Assembly (NCBI GenBank): GCA_902490585.1
Contig: CABUEI010000007.1
Location: forward strand, 1 to 64,000
Source of the DNA: an uncultured Oscillospiraceae bacterium
Lineage (GTDB): Bacteria; Bacillota; Clostridia; Oscillospirales; Ruminococcaceae
Direction of reading: 5' to 3'
Length of the DNA stretch: 64,000 nt
Made by a program: the position numbers and the translations under genes. A model generated the notes under the pieces. It did no database searches. It was not told the origin of the DNA and saw nothing but the letters and a program-made list of their open reading frames with translations. Positions 16,908-25,620 of the stretch are shown in pieces; position 1 is the first letter of the stretch, and every line of letters starts with the position of its first letter.

Positions 16908-18506
16908 ATGGAAGTGTGGCTCGCAGTCATACTCTGTGCGGCGGCATTCGTAGTCGGAGCGGCGATATTCGGTTTTGTAATGTACAAAATGGGTATCGAG
17001 CATAGAAAAAAGACGGCAGAAGCGCAGATTGAATCTGCCGAAAAGGAAGCAAGCAGGATAGTATCCGAGGCTAACGAAAAAGCTCAGGCAACAAAGAAAA
17101 CCGCACTGGTTGAGGCTAAAGATGAAATCTTTAAACTCAAAGAGAACAACGAAAAAGAAATTCAGAGACTGAAAAACGAAACCGAAAGAGAACTCAAGGA
17201 ACGCAGAGCAGAAGTAACACGCTCTGAAAGAAGACTTCAGCAGAAAGAGGAGAACCTCGACAAGAAGAACGACAAGATCGAACGACTTGAAGAACAGCTC
17301 CAGAACAAGAACAAGAAGGCTGAAGAAAAACTGGCAGAAGCCGAATCAATCAAGAAAAGTCAGATGGATATACTTGAAAAGATATCCGGCTTTACTTTAG
17401 ACCAGGCTAAAGAACACCTGCTGAGTATGCTCGACAGTGAGCTTGCTCACGAAAAGGCTGTAAAGATCACAGCTTACGAACAGCGTCTTAAAGACGAATG
17501 TGACGAAAAGGCAAGACAGTATATTTCACTTGCAATTTCAAGACTTGCCGCTGATACGGTATCTGAAGTTGCTGTATCGGTAGTACCTCTGCCTAACGAC
17601 GAGATGAAGGGCAGAATCATCGGACGTGAAGGTCGTAACATCCGTGCACTCGAACAGCTCACAGGCGTTGACCTTATCATTGATGATACTCCCGAAGCTA
17701 TTACGCTTTCATGCCACGATCATGTAAGACGTGAGATAGCAAGAATAGCGCTTGAAAAGCTTATTCAGGACGGACGTATCCATCCTACAAGAATTGAAGA
17801 AACAGTAGAAAAGGCAAGACGTGAAGTTGAGCTCAAGATCAAGCAGGAGGGCGAACGTGCGGTTATGGAAACCAACGTCAACGGTCTGCACCACGAGCTT
17901 GTAAGACTTATAGGTCGTCTTTACTACCGTACTTCTTACCGTCAGAATGTACTTAATCACTCAATCGAGGTTGCGCACCTCGCAGGCATCATGGCAAGCG
18001 AACTCGGTGTTGACGCAACACTCGCAAGAAGAGCAGGTCTTCTGCATGATATCGGTAAGGCTCTTAACCACGAAATCGAAGGCTCACACGTTCAGATAGG
18101 TGTTGATGTCTGCCGTAAGTATAAGGAAAGCCCTGAAGTTATACACGCTATCGAGGCTCACCACGGCGACGTTGAAATCCACTCTGTTATTGCCGCTCTT
18201 GTACAGGCAGCCGACGCAATAAGTGCCGCACGTCCCGCCGCAAGAAGCGAGAACTACGAGAACTACATCAAGCGTTTACAGAAGCTTGAAGAGATATGCA
18301 GTTCTTACAACGGCGTTGAAAAGTCATTTGCTATTCAGGCAGGTCGTGAGGTAAGAATCATGATCAAGCCCGAACAGGTAAATGATGATAAGATGGTTGT
18401 TCTGGCAAGGGAGATTTCTCAGCGTATCGAAAACGAGATGGAATATCCCGGTCAGATAAAGGTTCATCTGATAAGAGAGAGCAGAGCTATAGATTACGCA
18501 AAATAA
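16908..18506 (+). CDS. rny: Ribonuclease Y
   Basis: RNase Y is the membrane-anchored endonuclease that starts bulk mRNA decay in many Firmicutes. The 532-aa protein has an N-terminal membrane helix (about 4-26), a long charged coiled coil (about 30-190), a KH RNA-binding domain (GRIIGREGRNIRALEQ) and an HD hydrolase domain (HSIEVAHLAG ... LLHDIGKA). Length and order match the family. AGGAGG lies 11 nt from the ATG, slightly long, with no better start. It has its own promoter and a hairpin terminator. Confidence 0.97.
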   Translation: MEVWLAVILCAAAFVVGAAIFGFVMYKMGIEHRKKTAEAQIESAEKEASRIVSEANEKAQATKKTALVEAKDEIFKLKENNEKEIQRLKNETERELKERRAEVTRSERRLQQKEENLDKKNDKIERLEEQLQNKNKKAEEKLAEAESIKKSQMDILEKISGFTLDQAKEHLLSMLDSELAHEKAVKITAYEQRLKDECDEKARQYISLAISRLAADTVSEVAVSVVPLPNDEMKGRIIGREGRNIRALEQLTGVDLIIDDTPEAITLSCHDHVRREIARIALEKLIQDGRIHPTRIEETVEKARREVELKIKQEGERAVMETNVNGLHHELVRLIGRLYYRTSYRQNVLNHSIEVAHLAGIMASELGVDATLARRAGLLHDIGKALNHEIEGSHVQIGVDVCRKYKESPEVIHAIEAHHGDVEIHSVIAALVQAADAISAARPAARSENYENYIKRLQKLEEICSSYNGVEKSFAIQAGREVRIMIKPEQVNDDKMVVLAREISQRIENEMEYPGQIKVHLIRESRAIDYAK

Positions 18507-18520
18507 GTCATAGACACACA

Positions 18521-18557
18521 AGAGCTGTTGCATAGTTTTATGTAACGGCTCTTTTTT
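18521..18557 (+). terminator. Terminator of rny
   Basis: GAGCTGTTGCATA pairs with TATGTAACGGCTC (G-T pairs allowed) and is followed by TTTTTT. It ends 19 bp before the GH5 start, so the GH5 gene may depend on read-through or on an unseen promoter. Confidence 0.75.
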
Positions 18558-18575
18558 GTACAAAGAGGTATTCTT

Positions 18576-19820
18576 ATGAAGAAGAGATTAACGGCTATAC
18601 TTACAGCAATGGCTATTATGCTTACAGGCTGTGCAGGTAATACAGGCACTGTCAGCGATAACGCCGATTCGGGAACTGACAGTACTGCATCGGGAACGGA
18701 AAGCGGCGATTCACGCTACGAGATCATCACCGCAACAGAAATGGCTGAAAAAATGGGGCTCGGCATAAGCCTTGGCAACACTATGGAAGCGTATGAGGCT
18801 ACCGACTGTGAGCAGATGTCTTATGAGTGGATTCCCGTTGTCGGCGGAAACGAGCCACAGGACTACGAAACCTGCTGGGGCGCTGATGTTACCACGCAGG
18901 AAATTATCGACGGAATGAAAGCAGAGGGCTTCAACACCGTGCGTATACCTGTGTTCTGGGGCAACATGATGGAGAATGACGGTACATACACGATAAACAA
19001 GGAATACCTTGCGAGAGTAAAGGAAATCGTTGATTACTGTGAAAAAGCAGGTGTATACTCCGTTATAAATATCCACCACTTTGACGAGTTCATCATAAGA
19101 AGGAACGACCTTGACAAGTGCAAGGAAATATTCACTCACCTGTGGACGCAGATCGCCGAATACTTTGCCGATTATCCCTACACGCTTGTTTTCGAGGGGT
19201 ATAACGAATATCTCGGCGGCGACCAGTTTGACTCAAACGGAAAGCTCAAAGCACAGTCGGAAACAAACGCATATAAGATGACCAATACGCTCAATCAGGC
19301 GTTTGTAGACGCAGTAAGAAACACAGGCGGATATAATGCTCAGCGTGTGCTTATAGTTTCGGGTTACTGGACAAATATAGACAAAACCACCTCGGCGAGA
19401 TTTACAATGCCGGAGGACCTTGTGAACGACAGGCTTATGGTATCTGTTCACTATGTAGATAACTCAATGTACTGGGCTAACAAGATAGGCGGAGAGGAAT
19501 GGCTGAAATACATAGACGACCAGTGTGCCGAGCTTAAAGATGCGTTCCTTGACAACGATATCCCCGTATTCATGGGCGAAACTACATCGACTTATCCCGA
19601 TAGCAACTTTGCAAAGGACGCAACGCATACCGATTCTTCCGAGTGCCTTTCGATCGTACTCGGCAAGCTTACCGACCTTGGCATAGTACCTGTTATATGG
19701 GACACCAACAGCCACTTCTATTCGAGAACTACCTACAAGATCGTAAACGAATCCGACCGCAAGGTTATCCGTGAATATTCGGACAAGCTCAAAGCAAATC
19801 TTGAGGCAGAGAATAATTAA
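18576..19820 (+). CDS. GH5 family cellulase-like lipoprotein
   Basis: A 414-aa glycoside hydrolase family 5 enzyme anchored as a lipoprotein (lipobox LTGC, Cys 19) with a Ser/Thr/Asp/Gly linker to about residue 48. The (beta/alpha)8 barrel starts at MGLGISLGNTMEA. Further barrel motifs are FNTVRIPVFWG and INIHHFDEF. The acid/base Glu is in FEGYNEY (about 211) and the nucleophile Glu in FMGETTS (about 335). GH5 enzymes cut beta-1,4 glucans, mannans or xyloglucan; the exact substrate is not decidable here. No dockerin or carbohydrate-binding module is present, so it is cell-attached rather than cellulosomal. Confidence 0.88.
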   Translation: MKKRLTAILTAMAIMLTGCAGNTGTVSDNADSGTDSTASGTESGDSRYEIITATEMAEKMGLGISLGNTMEAYEATDCEQMSYEWIPVVGGNEPQDYETCWGADVTTQEIIDGMKAEGFNTVRIPVFWGNMMENDGTYTINKEYLARVKEIVDYCEKAGVYSVINIHHFDEFIIRRNDLDKCKEIFTHLWTQIAEYFADYPYTLVFEGYNEYLGGDQFDSNGKLKAQSETNAYKMTNTLNQAFVDAVRNTGGYNAQRVLIVSGYWTNIDKTTSARFTMPEDLVNDRLMVSVHYVDNSMYWANKIGGEEWLKYIDDQCAELKDAFLDNDIPVFMGETTSTYPDSNFAKDATHTDSSECLSIVLGKLTDLGIVPVIWDTNSHFYSRTTYKIVNESDRKVIREYSDKLKANLEAENN

Positions 19821-19830
19821 ACGAATAACA

Positions 19831-19858
19831 AACAGCTACGGGAAGTTCCGTAGCTGTT
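19831..19858 (+). terminator. Terminator of the GH5 lipoprotein gene
   Basis: AACAGCTACGG / CCGTAGCTGTT, perfect 11-bp stem, 6-nt loop, then TTT. Confidence 0.85.
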
Positions 19859-19883
19859 TTTATATGCTTATCCTATTTATCAA

Positions 19884-19914
19884 AACAAGCCACGACATAA
19901 TGCCGTGGCTTGTT
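19884..19914 (-). terminator. Terminator of tsaD operon
   Basis: AACAAGCCACG / CGTGGCTTGTT, perfect 11-bp stem followed on the minus strand by TTTT. It converges with the GH5 terminator. Confidence 0.8.
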
Positions 19915-19922
19915 ATATTCTC

Positions 19923-20930
19923 TTATAGCATGTGAAGTTTCTTTGTGGCATACGCATTAAGCGACATATCCGCCGTATTGCCCGCCAGATACTCATAATA
20001 TCCCTGACAGCCTATCATAGCCGCATTATCACCGCAAAGCGAAATATCAGGCATATAGAACTGTTTTCCGCTTATCTTTGCCATTTCTGACAGCTTATCA
20101 CGGAGCATAGAGTTTGCGGCAACACCGCCTGCAAGTGCAAGTTTATCGTAGCCAAGCTCATTTGCCGCCGCCATGAATTTTTCCGCAAGGATAGAGGTGA
20201 TTGTATCCTGGAAGCTTGCGGCGAGCGAATTTACATCTGTTTCAATGCCTTTCTGCTCGTTATTGTGTATAAGATTGATAACCGCTGTTTTAAGTCCCGA
20301 AAAACTGAAATCATAAGGATTTTTTGTTGCAGGACGTGGTAACTTGTACTTCTTTGCATCACCCTGCTTTGCCGCTCTGTCGATATGTACACCGCCGGGA
20401 TACTGAAAACCCATTGCTCTTGCGGCTTTGTCAAACGCTTCACCTGCGGCGTCGTCCGTTGTCTTTCCGACTGTTTCAAGCTCTGTGTAGCTGTTAACCT
20501 TTACAATATGGCTGTGACCGCCCGAAACCACTAGGCACAGATACGGAGGTTCTAATTCCGGGTGGGTTATGTAGTTTGCCGCTATATGTCCTTTAATATG
20601 ATGAACCGCAATAAGCGGTTTGTTCTTTGCAAGTGCAAGTCCCTTGGCGAAATTCACTCCGACAAGCAATGCACCTATAAGTCCGGGGGCATTTGTTACG
20701 GCAATCGCATCAACATCATCAAGCGTCATTTCTGCCATTTCAAGTGCTTCAGCACATACGCCGGTGATATTCTCGCAATGTCTGCGTGATGCAATTTCAG
20801 GCACTACTCCGCCGTATAGCTTATGTTCGTCTATCTGGGTAGCGATAACAGACGAAATTACTTTTCTTCCGTCCTCGGTTATTGCCGCCGCTGTTTCATC
20901 ACAGGAGCTTTCTATAGATAATATCCTCAT
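19923..20930 (-). CDS. tsaD: tRNA N6-adenosine threonylcarbamoyltransferase TsaD
   Basis: TsaD transfers the threonylcarbamoyl group to A37 of ANN-decoding tRNAs, with TsaB and TsaE. The 335-aa protein shows the ASKHA-fold start ILSIESSCDETAAA, the metal-binding HHIKGHIAA, the phosphate motif VVSGGHSHIV, FSFSGLKTAV and the late ALAGGVAANS. Length is normal. AAGGAAG precedes the ATG. It is the last gene of a three-gene operon, 15 bp after a carboxypeptidase gene. Its t6A product is the substrate of the TcdA-like enzyme at 11.7 kb. Confidence 0.96.
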   Translation of the reverse strand: MRILSIESSCDETAAAITEDGRKVISSVIATQIDEHKLYGGVVPEIASRRHCENITGVCAEALEMAEMTLDDVDAIAVTNAPGLIGALLVGVNFAKGLALAKNKPLIAVHHIKGHIAANYITHPELEPPYLCLVVSGGHSHIVKVNSYTELETVGKTTDDAAGEAFDKAARAMGFQYPGGVHIDRAAKQGDAKKYKLPRPATKNPYDFSFSGLKTAVINLIHNNEQKGIETDVNSLAASFQDTITSILAEKFMAAANELGYDKLALAGGVAANSMLRDKLSEMAKISGKQFYMPDISLCGDNAAMIGCQGYYEYLAGNTADMSLNAYATKKLHML

Positions 20931-20945
20931 GTTTATCTTCCTTGT

Positions 20946-22007
20946 TTATTCGGCTACACTGTAGTAGTCATAATTTTCATCATACATATCAAAGCCGAGA
21001 TCCATCAACTTCTTGGTATCTGCAAATCTGTTCTCAACTCCGCCGCCATACACAAGCGTAAGAATCTTCTTGTCGTTCATACCTGCGTATCCTATAAAGC
21101 AAAATCCTGCCTCATCGGTAAATCCTGTTTTCATGCCGTACACTTCATAAGGAATTGTGGTATCGGTAAGAAGCTTGTTTCCGTTATCCCAGCTGTGAAC
21201 ATTCCCCTGCTCGTCATATACTATAGCAAGCGGCTGACAGGTTATATCGCATATCGTCTTGCTCTGAGTTGCCGCAATCGCAAATTTAAGCATATCCGAT
21301 GCTGTTGTGTAATGATTATCATCGTGATAACCGTCAGGGACTGTAAAGTGCGTGTTTTTTGCGCCCAGCTTCTTTGCGTAATCGTTCATCAGCACCGCAA
21401 AATAATCTACCGCTTCGCTGTCACTGATATCATCACCATATACCTTTCTTGCAACGTTTACCGCAATGGTATAAGCCGCATCATTTCCGGACGGTGCGAG
21501 CATTGCTGTAAGTATCTCGTTCCTGCCGAGGCTTGAACCCCACGATATCCACGACATACTCGAATCCTCGGCAACCAGCTCAAGTTCGCTTCCCACATAG
21601 TATATAAACTCGGGTGAAGTATATTCAATCGCAGTCAGCGCTGTAAGTACCTTTGTAGTACTTGCAGGGTATACTTTTTCATCTGCGTTCTTGCTGTAGA
21701 TTATCTTGCCGTCTGTAAGGTCATAGCATATAGCCGCCTTGCACTGTACAAAATCATCACCGTATATCTTTACAGGTGCCGGTGCTTCTGTTGTAGCCGC
21801 CGTAGTAGTAACGGTAGTTGTTGTCTGTACAGTTGTTTCATACGGCAATATTACATCCACTGCCGAATTTTTATCGCTACTGTTGCCGGTTCTGCCCATA
21901 GTCAGATCTACCGTACCGCAACCTGTGCTTGCCGCAACGACCGCAACCGCAAGAATACACGATATAGCAGTTCTGATAATGTTATTCTTTTTGCGTATCG
22001 TTGCCAT
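20946..22007 (-). CDS. D-alanyl-D-alanine carboxypeptidase lipoprotein (S11, DacA-type)
   Basis: A 353-aa low-molecular-mass penicillin-binding protein that trims the terminal D-Ala of peptidoglycan stem peptides. The three serine-peptidase motifs are clear: STTK (116-119), SGN (173-175) and KTG (293-295). Unusually for the family it looks like a lipoprotein (lipobox ASTGC, Cys 30), followed by a Thr-rich linker and no C-terminal amphipathic anchor. The start is the ATG at 22007, 4 nt after GGAGG. It lies in an operon between the DUF6106-type gene and tsaD. Confidence 0.9.
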   Translation of the reverse strand: MATIRKKNNIIRTAISCILAVAVVAASTGCGTVDLTMGRTGNSSDKNSAVDVILPYETTVQTTTTVTTTAATTEAPAPVKIYGDDFVQCKAAICYDLTDGKIIYSKNADEKVYPASTTKVLTALTAIEYTSPEFIYYVGSELELVAEDSSMSWISWGSSLGRNEILTAMLAPSGNDAAYTIAVNVARKVYGDDISDSEAVDYFAVLMNDYAKKLGAKNTHFTVPDGYHDDNHYTTASDMLKFAIAATQSKTICDITCQPLAIVYDEQGNVHSWDNGNKLLTDTTIPYEVYGMKTGFTDEAGFCFIGYAGMNDKKILTLVYGGGVENRFADTKKLMDLGFDMYDENYDYYSVAE

Positions 22008-22033
22008 CAATCCTCCAGACAGATTTTCACTGA

Positions 22034-22585
22034 TTATTCGTTGTCGTTATCGCTATCGGCTTTTACTGTGCTGATACGCTGTTTTGCTTCCTGCTTTATC
22101 TTATAAGGCAGTGTTTCAAGAATCATTTCTACCATTCTTGAATCGGGTGAGAAGATAAGCATCGTTCTGCCGTGCGTCTTATGCTTTGCTATAAGATAGT
22201 ACGCATTGATATTTGTTCCGTCCGATGCGATAACGGTTGCATCTGCGTTTGTTCCGTTGGTACCATCATATAAACCGAACTCTTCGACAGTGTTCATCTT
22301 GAGAGTTATAAGACGTTTTCTTTTTCTCTTACCTGTTATCTTGTCAATATCAAGGTCGTCATTTGTGAGTATGTACTCATATTCATAGCTCATTCCTGTA
22401 AGAAGCCATACCAGTCCGAAAAGCGTTCCGACCGAGATAAGCGTCAGTACCATAAATCCCGTAAAGAATGAAAGCCACATAAGCACTATCGCAACAACAA
22501 GTCCTAACGCCGTAAGACCTATTCTCTTTGCCCAATCTGCACCTGTTGTTGCCTTTTTAACAAGCTGTTCACCAAATGTATCCAA
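22034..22585 (-). CDS. DUF6106-like membrane protein
   Basis: A 183-aa protein with two closely spaced membrane helices (about 22-67) and a cytoplasmic C-terminal domain beginning YEYEYILTNDDLDIDKI, which resembles the PH-like folds of small clostridial membrane proteins (DUF6106 type). Function unknown. It is the first gene of the operon with the carboxypeptidase and tsaD and has a good promoter. A small hairpin (GCTGTC/GACAGC) lies in the leader just before the AGAGG ribosome site. Confidence 0.72.
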   Translation of the reverse strand: MDTFGEQLVKKATTGADWAKRIGLTALGLVVAIVLMWLSFFTGFMVLTLISVGTLFGLVWLLTGMSYEYEYILTNDDLDIDKITGKRKRKRLITLKMNTVEEFGLYDGTNGTNADATVIASDGTNINAYYLIAKHKTHGRTMLIFSPDSRMVEMILETLPYKIKQEAKQRISTVKADSDNDNE

Positions 22586-22637
22586 ATTGTACCTCTTTCC
22601 CGCTGTCCTTTGCGACAGCCTATAACATACTTATTAT

Positions 22638-22666
22638 ATTTTAACATAAAACAAGCTCTTTTTCAA
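22638..22666 (-). promoter_or_regulatory. Promoter of the DUF6106-carboxypeptidase-tsaD operon
   Basis: Minus strand TTGAAA (22661-22666), 17-bp spacer, TAAAAT (22638-22643). Confidence 0.65.
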
Positions 22667-22734
22667 GCGGATTTTGTCTGTAAGCACAATTTCACCGATT
22701 TTTCATCTGACGGCATTTAATTCCGGAGAAAACA

Positions 22735-22763
22735 ACAACGCCCACCGTAAAGGTGGGCGTTGT
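22735..22763 (-). terminator. Terminator of the small exported protein operon
   Basis: ACAACGCCCACC / GGTGGGCGTTGT, perfect 12-bp stem with loop GTAAA. A nearly identical hairpin ends the ribosomal operon at 24012-24034. Confidence 0.82.
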
Positions 22764-22779
22764 GTAAATCAATCATGAT

Positions 22780-23259
22780 TTATTTAACAAGATAAAAATC
22801 ATCGTTGCCTGTAGTCAACATACCTTCTTTGAGATACTCATAAGCTGTACCGCTGTCCTTACTTTTATCGAACGAACCATCATGGAAATAGTCAAAAAAG
22901 ATATAATTGTGATAATCTGAACCGACCTGAACAACTGTGTAATTGTACTCGCTCTTGCTTCCGTATGCAAGTACTATTTCATCTACATTATCCTGCAACT
23001 GTTCTTCGTTGGAATAAGTATCTTTAAGTCCACGACAAAAATCCTCTTGATGCTTTCTTAGGTTTTCTCCGCCCATAACTATGAAATTTTCGTCCAGATC
23101 TACATACAAACCACTTTCTTTGTCGCCATTGAGATAATATCTGCCATATTTAAGTTCCGGCTTTTCGACCGACACATCGTTATCAGCCGCCGCATTTGCA
23201 CATGCCGTGCAAATAAGCGCCATAATTGCCACAAGCGCAAGTGTTATAAACTTTTTCAT
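22780..23259 (-). CDS. Small exported (lipo)protein of unknown function
   Basis: A 159-aa protein with a signal peptide and a probable lipobox (ICTAC, Cys 20). The mature part is acidic and aromatic-rich (LKYGRYYLNGDKESGLYVDLDE, VVQVGSDYHNYIFFDYF), with no family I recognise. AGGAGG precedes the ATG. It lies 18 bp downstream of another small secreted protein gene in the same operon. It could be a surface sensor or an adhesin accessory, but there is no direct evidence. Confidence 0.7.
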   Translation of the reverse strand: MKKFITLALVAIMALICTACANAAADNDVSVEKPELKYGRYYLNGDKESGLYVDLDENFIVMGGENLRKHQEDFCRGLKDTYSNEEQLQDNVDEIVLAYGSKSEYNYTVVQVGSDYHNYIFFDYFHDGSFDKSKDSGTAYEYLKEGMLTTGNDDFYLVK

Positions 23260-23277
23260 AAAAATACCTCCTTAATA

Positions 23278-23757
23278 TCAAGCGTAATGATCACTGTAAC
23301 GTTTAGTAAAAGTTTGATTGCTTCCCTGATCTTTAGAATTTGTGTTTGTAATTCTAATATACTCGGTACTTGAAAACCACCCGGTACTTACCGTATATTT
23401 GCTTACATCGCCTTTAAGAACTATTTTTCCGCTGACGACACCGTTTGTAAAATATCCATTTCTGTCACAACGTTTAGGGTTTGACAAACTTGCTGTAAAT
23501 CCCTGCGATGTAATGCCTCCTGTTGTGGTAGTTGCTCTGATATAAACAGAATTGCTGTAACAATAAGCCATCGTGCCTATTTTTTCTTTGGTAATCGTGA
23601 TAAATGCTTCTGTATTTTGGTCACACTGATAGCCACCTGTATGATTTATATTCACACAATTGATCTCAGCTTGTGCTACAATTGTATATACACTTAATGT
23701 CACAACTGCCAAAACAATAGCTGATACCTTTTGAATTGCCTTTTTAAATTTTATCAT
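23278..23757 (-). CDS. Small secreted protein of unknown function
   Basis: About 159 aa with a signal peptide ending near VAQAE and a mature domain of about 125 residues with four cysteines (NC.., QC.., YC.., RC..) and a beta-rich, Thr/Ser/Asn-rich composition, compatible with a small disulfide-linked domain. No family recognised. The preferred start is the ATG at 23757, 9 nt after AGGA; an upstream ATG at 23766 abuts the Shine-Dalgarno. It is the first gene of an operon with the exported protein at 22780. Confidence 0.65.
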   Translation of the reverse strand: MIKFKKAIQKVSAIVLAVVTLSVYTIVAQAEINCVNINHTGGYQCDQNTEAFITITKEKIGTMAYCYSNSVYIRATTTTGGITSQGFTASLSNPKRCDRNGYFTNGVVSGKIVLKGDVSKYTVSTGWFSSTEYIRITNTNSKDQGSNQTFTKRYSDHYA

Positions 23758-23782
23758 ACATAGCATTCCTGCTTTTTTATAT

Positions 23783-23811
23783 AGTATATCATTCTATCAC
23801 ATTTTGTGCAA
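23783..23811 (-). promoter_or_regulatory. Promoter of the small exported protein operon
   Basis: Minus strand TTGCAC (23806-23811), 17-bp spacer, TATACT (23783-23788), about 25 bp before the start. The remaining A+T-rich sequence from 23812 to 24005 shows nothing else. Confidence 0.55.
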
Positions 23812-24011
23812 CTGTTAATTTATACGATTTTTGATTTATTTTTTTGTTACAATTACCAATGAATATATCTGTTCACTTTTATATATAATATTGATTTCCA
23901 TTTGAGCTTTTGTTGCTTATTTAATTTTTACTGTGTGATACTTTTTATCGTCATGTTATTATATATGTCCGATCTGCTTATATGGTCTTATTTCGCTTTA
24001 TATAAACAACA

Positions 24012-24034
24012 ACGCCCACCATAAAGGTGGGCGT
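24012..24034 (-). terminator. Terminator of the ribosomal protein operon
   Basis: ACGCCCACC / GGTGGGCGT, perfect 9-bp stem with loop ATAAA, followed on the minus strand by TTGTTGTTT. It lies 21 bp after the rplQ stop. Confidence 0.8.
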
Positions 24035-24055
24035 AAGCTATTTAATTATATCAAA

Positions 24056-24397
24056 TTAAACTAATTCGATAACAGCCATCTCTGCTGCGTCGCCTCTTCT
24101 GGGGCCGATCTTGATGATGCGTGTGTAACCGCCGTTCTTGTCAGCGTACTTGGGTGCTATATCATCAAACAGTTTCTTAGCTACGTCTTCCTTAGTGATG
24201 TAGCTGTAAACCTGACGCTTTGTATGCAGTGTGCCGACTTTGCTGAGAGTAATCATCTTTTCAGCTGCGCTACGAACTTCTTTAGCTCTTGCAACTGTAG
24301 TAACGATCTTGCCCTTTTCAAGAAGCAGTGTTACCATACCTCTGAGCATAGCCTTTCTGTGATCACTGGTTCTTCCCAGTTTTCTTGAACCTGCCAT
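24056..24397 (-). CDS. rplQ: 50S ribosomal protein L17
   Basis: A 113-aa protein of the large ribosomal subunit near the exit tunnel. The N-terminal RKLGRTSDHRKAMLRGMVT is diagnostic for L17. A strong AAGGAG site precedes the ATG. Last gene of the long operon that begins with rpsJ; it follows rpoA by 37 bp and is followed by the operon terminator. Confidence 0.96.
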   Translation of the reverse strand: MAGSRKLGRTSDHRKAMLRGMVTLLLEKGKIVTTVARAKEVRSAAEKMITLSKVGTLHTKRQVYSYITKEDVAKKLFDDIAPKYADKNGGYTRIIKIGPRRGDAAEMAVIELV

Positions 24398-24434
24398 GGA
24401 TATTTCTCCTTTCAGACAAATTGAAAGTCACTTG

Positions 24435-25394
24435 TCAATTATTGTCGTCGTCGCTTGCAAGGTCAAAGCCTAAAGACTGGAGCTTTGCTCTGACTTCTTC
24501 AAACGACTTCTTGCCTAAGTTTCTAACCTTCATCATATCACCCTGAGACTTATTGATAAGGTCATCAACGGTGTTGATATTTGCACGCTTTAAGCAGTTG
24601 AATGAACGAACAGAAAGGTCAAGGTCATCGATAGTCATTTCGAGGAGCTTATCCTTGCCCGACTCGCTCTTGTCTGCCATAAGCTCAGGCTGTATAGCCT
24701 CATCAGACAGCTCAACGAACGGCTGAAGATGATCTACCAGAAGCTTAGCGGCGTATGAGACTGCCTCTTTTGCAGAAATTGTACCGTCTGTCCATACTTC
24801 AAGTATGAGCTTGTCATAGTCGGTACGCTGTCCTACACGGGTGTTCTCAACTGTATAATTCACCTTTAAAACAGGTGTATAAATGCTGTCGACAGCAATT
24901 ATGCCGATTACCGGCTGAAGCTGCTGCTTGTTCTTTTCAGCAGACACATATCCTCTGCCCTTATCCAGTGTAATCTCCATATAGAGCTTAGCGCCGGGGC
25001 CGAGGGTAGCTATATGCATACCGGGGTCGAGAATTTCAATTTCACTGTCGGTCTTTATGTCACCGGCAGTAACATCGCACTCGCCCTCAGCTTCAATATA
25101 AACTGTTTTCGGGCATTCGCCATACATTTTTGCAATGAGACCCTTGATGTTGAGGATAATTTCCGTTACATCCTCTTTAACACCGGGGATAGTCGAAAAC
25201 TCGTGCTGAACGCCGTCAATCTTGACTGACGTTACCGCAACGCCGGGAAGTGAAGAAAGCAGAACACGACGCAGGCTGTTGCCAAGTGTGTTGCCGTAAC
25301 CACATTCCAGAGGCTCAAGTGTAAACATACCATAGGTTCCATCGGGTTTTAACTTAACGGTCTCGATCACAGGCTTTTCGATTTTTTCAAGCAT
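24435..25394 (-). CDS. rpoA: RNA polymerase subunit alpha
   Basis: A 319-aa alpha subunit: N-terminal dimerisation domain (GYGNTLGNSLRRVLLSSLPG, then VHEF-like VQHEFSTIPGVKEDV) and C-terminal domain with helix-hairpin motifs (LDLSVRSFNCLKRANI, MKVRNLGKKSFEEV) that binds UP elements and activators. The linker carries acidic and Lys residues at about 230-240. GGGAGGG precedes the start. A gap of 226 bp with stable hairpins separates it from rpsD. Confidence 0.97.
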   Translation of the reverse strand: MLEKIEKPVIETVKLKPDGTYGMFTLEPLECGYGNTLGNSLRRVLLSSLPGVAVTSVKIDGVQHEFSTIPGVKEDVTEIILNIKGLIAKMYGECPKTVYIEAEGECDVTAGDIKTDSEIEILDPGMHIATLGPGAKLYMEITLDKGRGYVSAEKNKQQLQPVIGIIAVDSIYTPVLKVNYTVENTRVGQRTDYDKLILEVWTDGTISAKEAVSYAAKLLVDHLQPFVELSDEAIQPELMADKSESGKDKLLEMTIDDLDLSVRSFNCLKRANINTVDDLINKSQGDMMKVRNLGKKSFEEVRAKLQSLGFDLASDDDNN

Positions 25395-25620
25395 TTGGTT
25401 TACCCTCCCACAAGTTTGTCAGATGTTTCATCGGGTTAACGATGTACGAACGGGCTGTATCCCCCATTTAATCGGGGGAACCGCCCGGTTAATTTTAAAT
25501 TACGATTTGGCGGGCATTGCCCTCCGCACATATCTCAGTGCGGAATTGTAAATTAAAAATAACCGATACATACCGTGATATCCACGGTATGAAGAGTTTT
25601 CGCAATACTGCTCGACGAGA
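25395..25620 (-). other. Structured rpsD-rpoA intergenic region
   Basis: This 226-bp gap is by far the longest inside the ribosomal operon. It carries three stems: a compound hairpin at 25449-25490 (outer AACGGGC / GCCCGGTT around inner CCCCC / GGGGG), TCCGCAC / GTGCGGA at 25523-25544, and CATACCGTG / CACGGTATG at 25569-25591. No gene is present. None of the stems has a T run typical of a terminator on the minus strand, so processing, attenuation or protein binding is possible. Confidence 0.6.
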
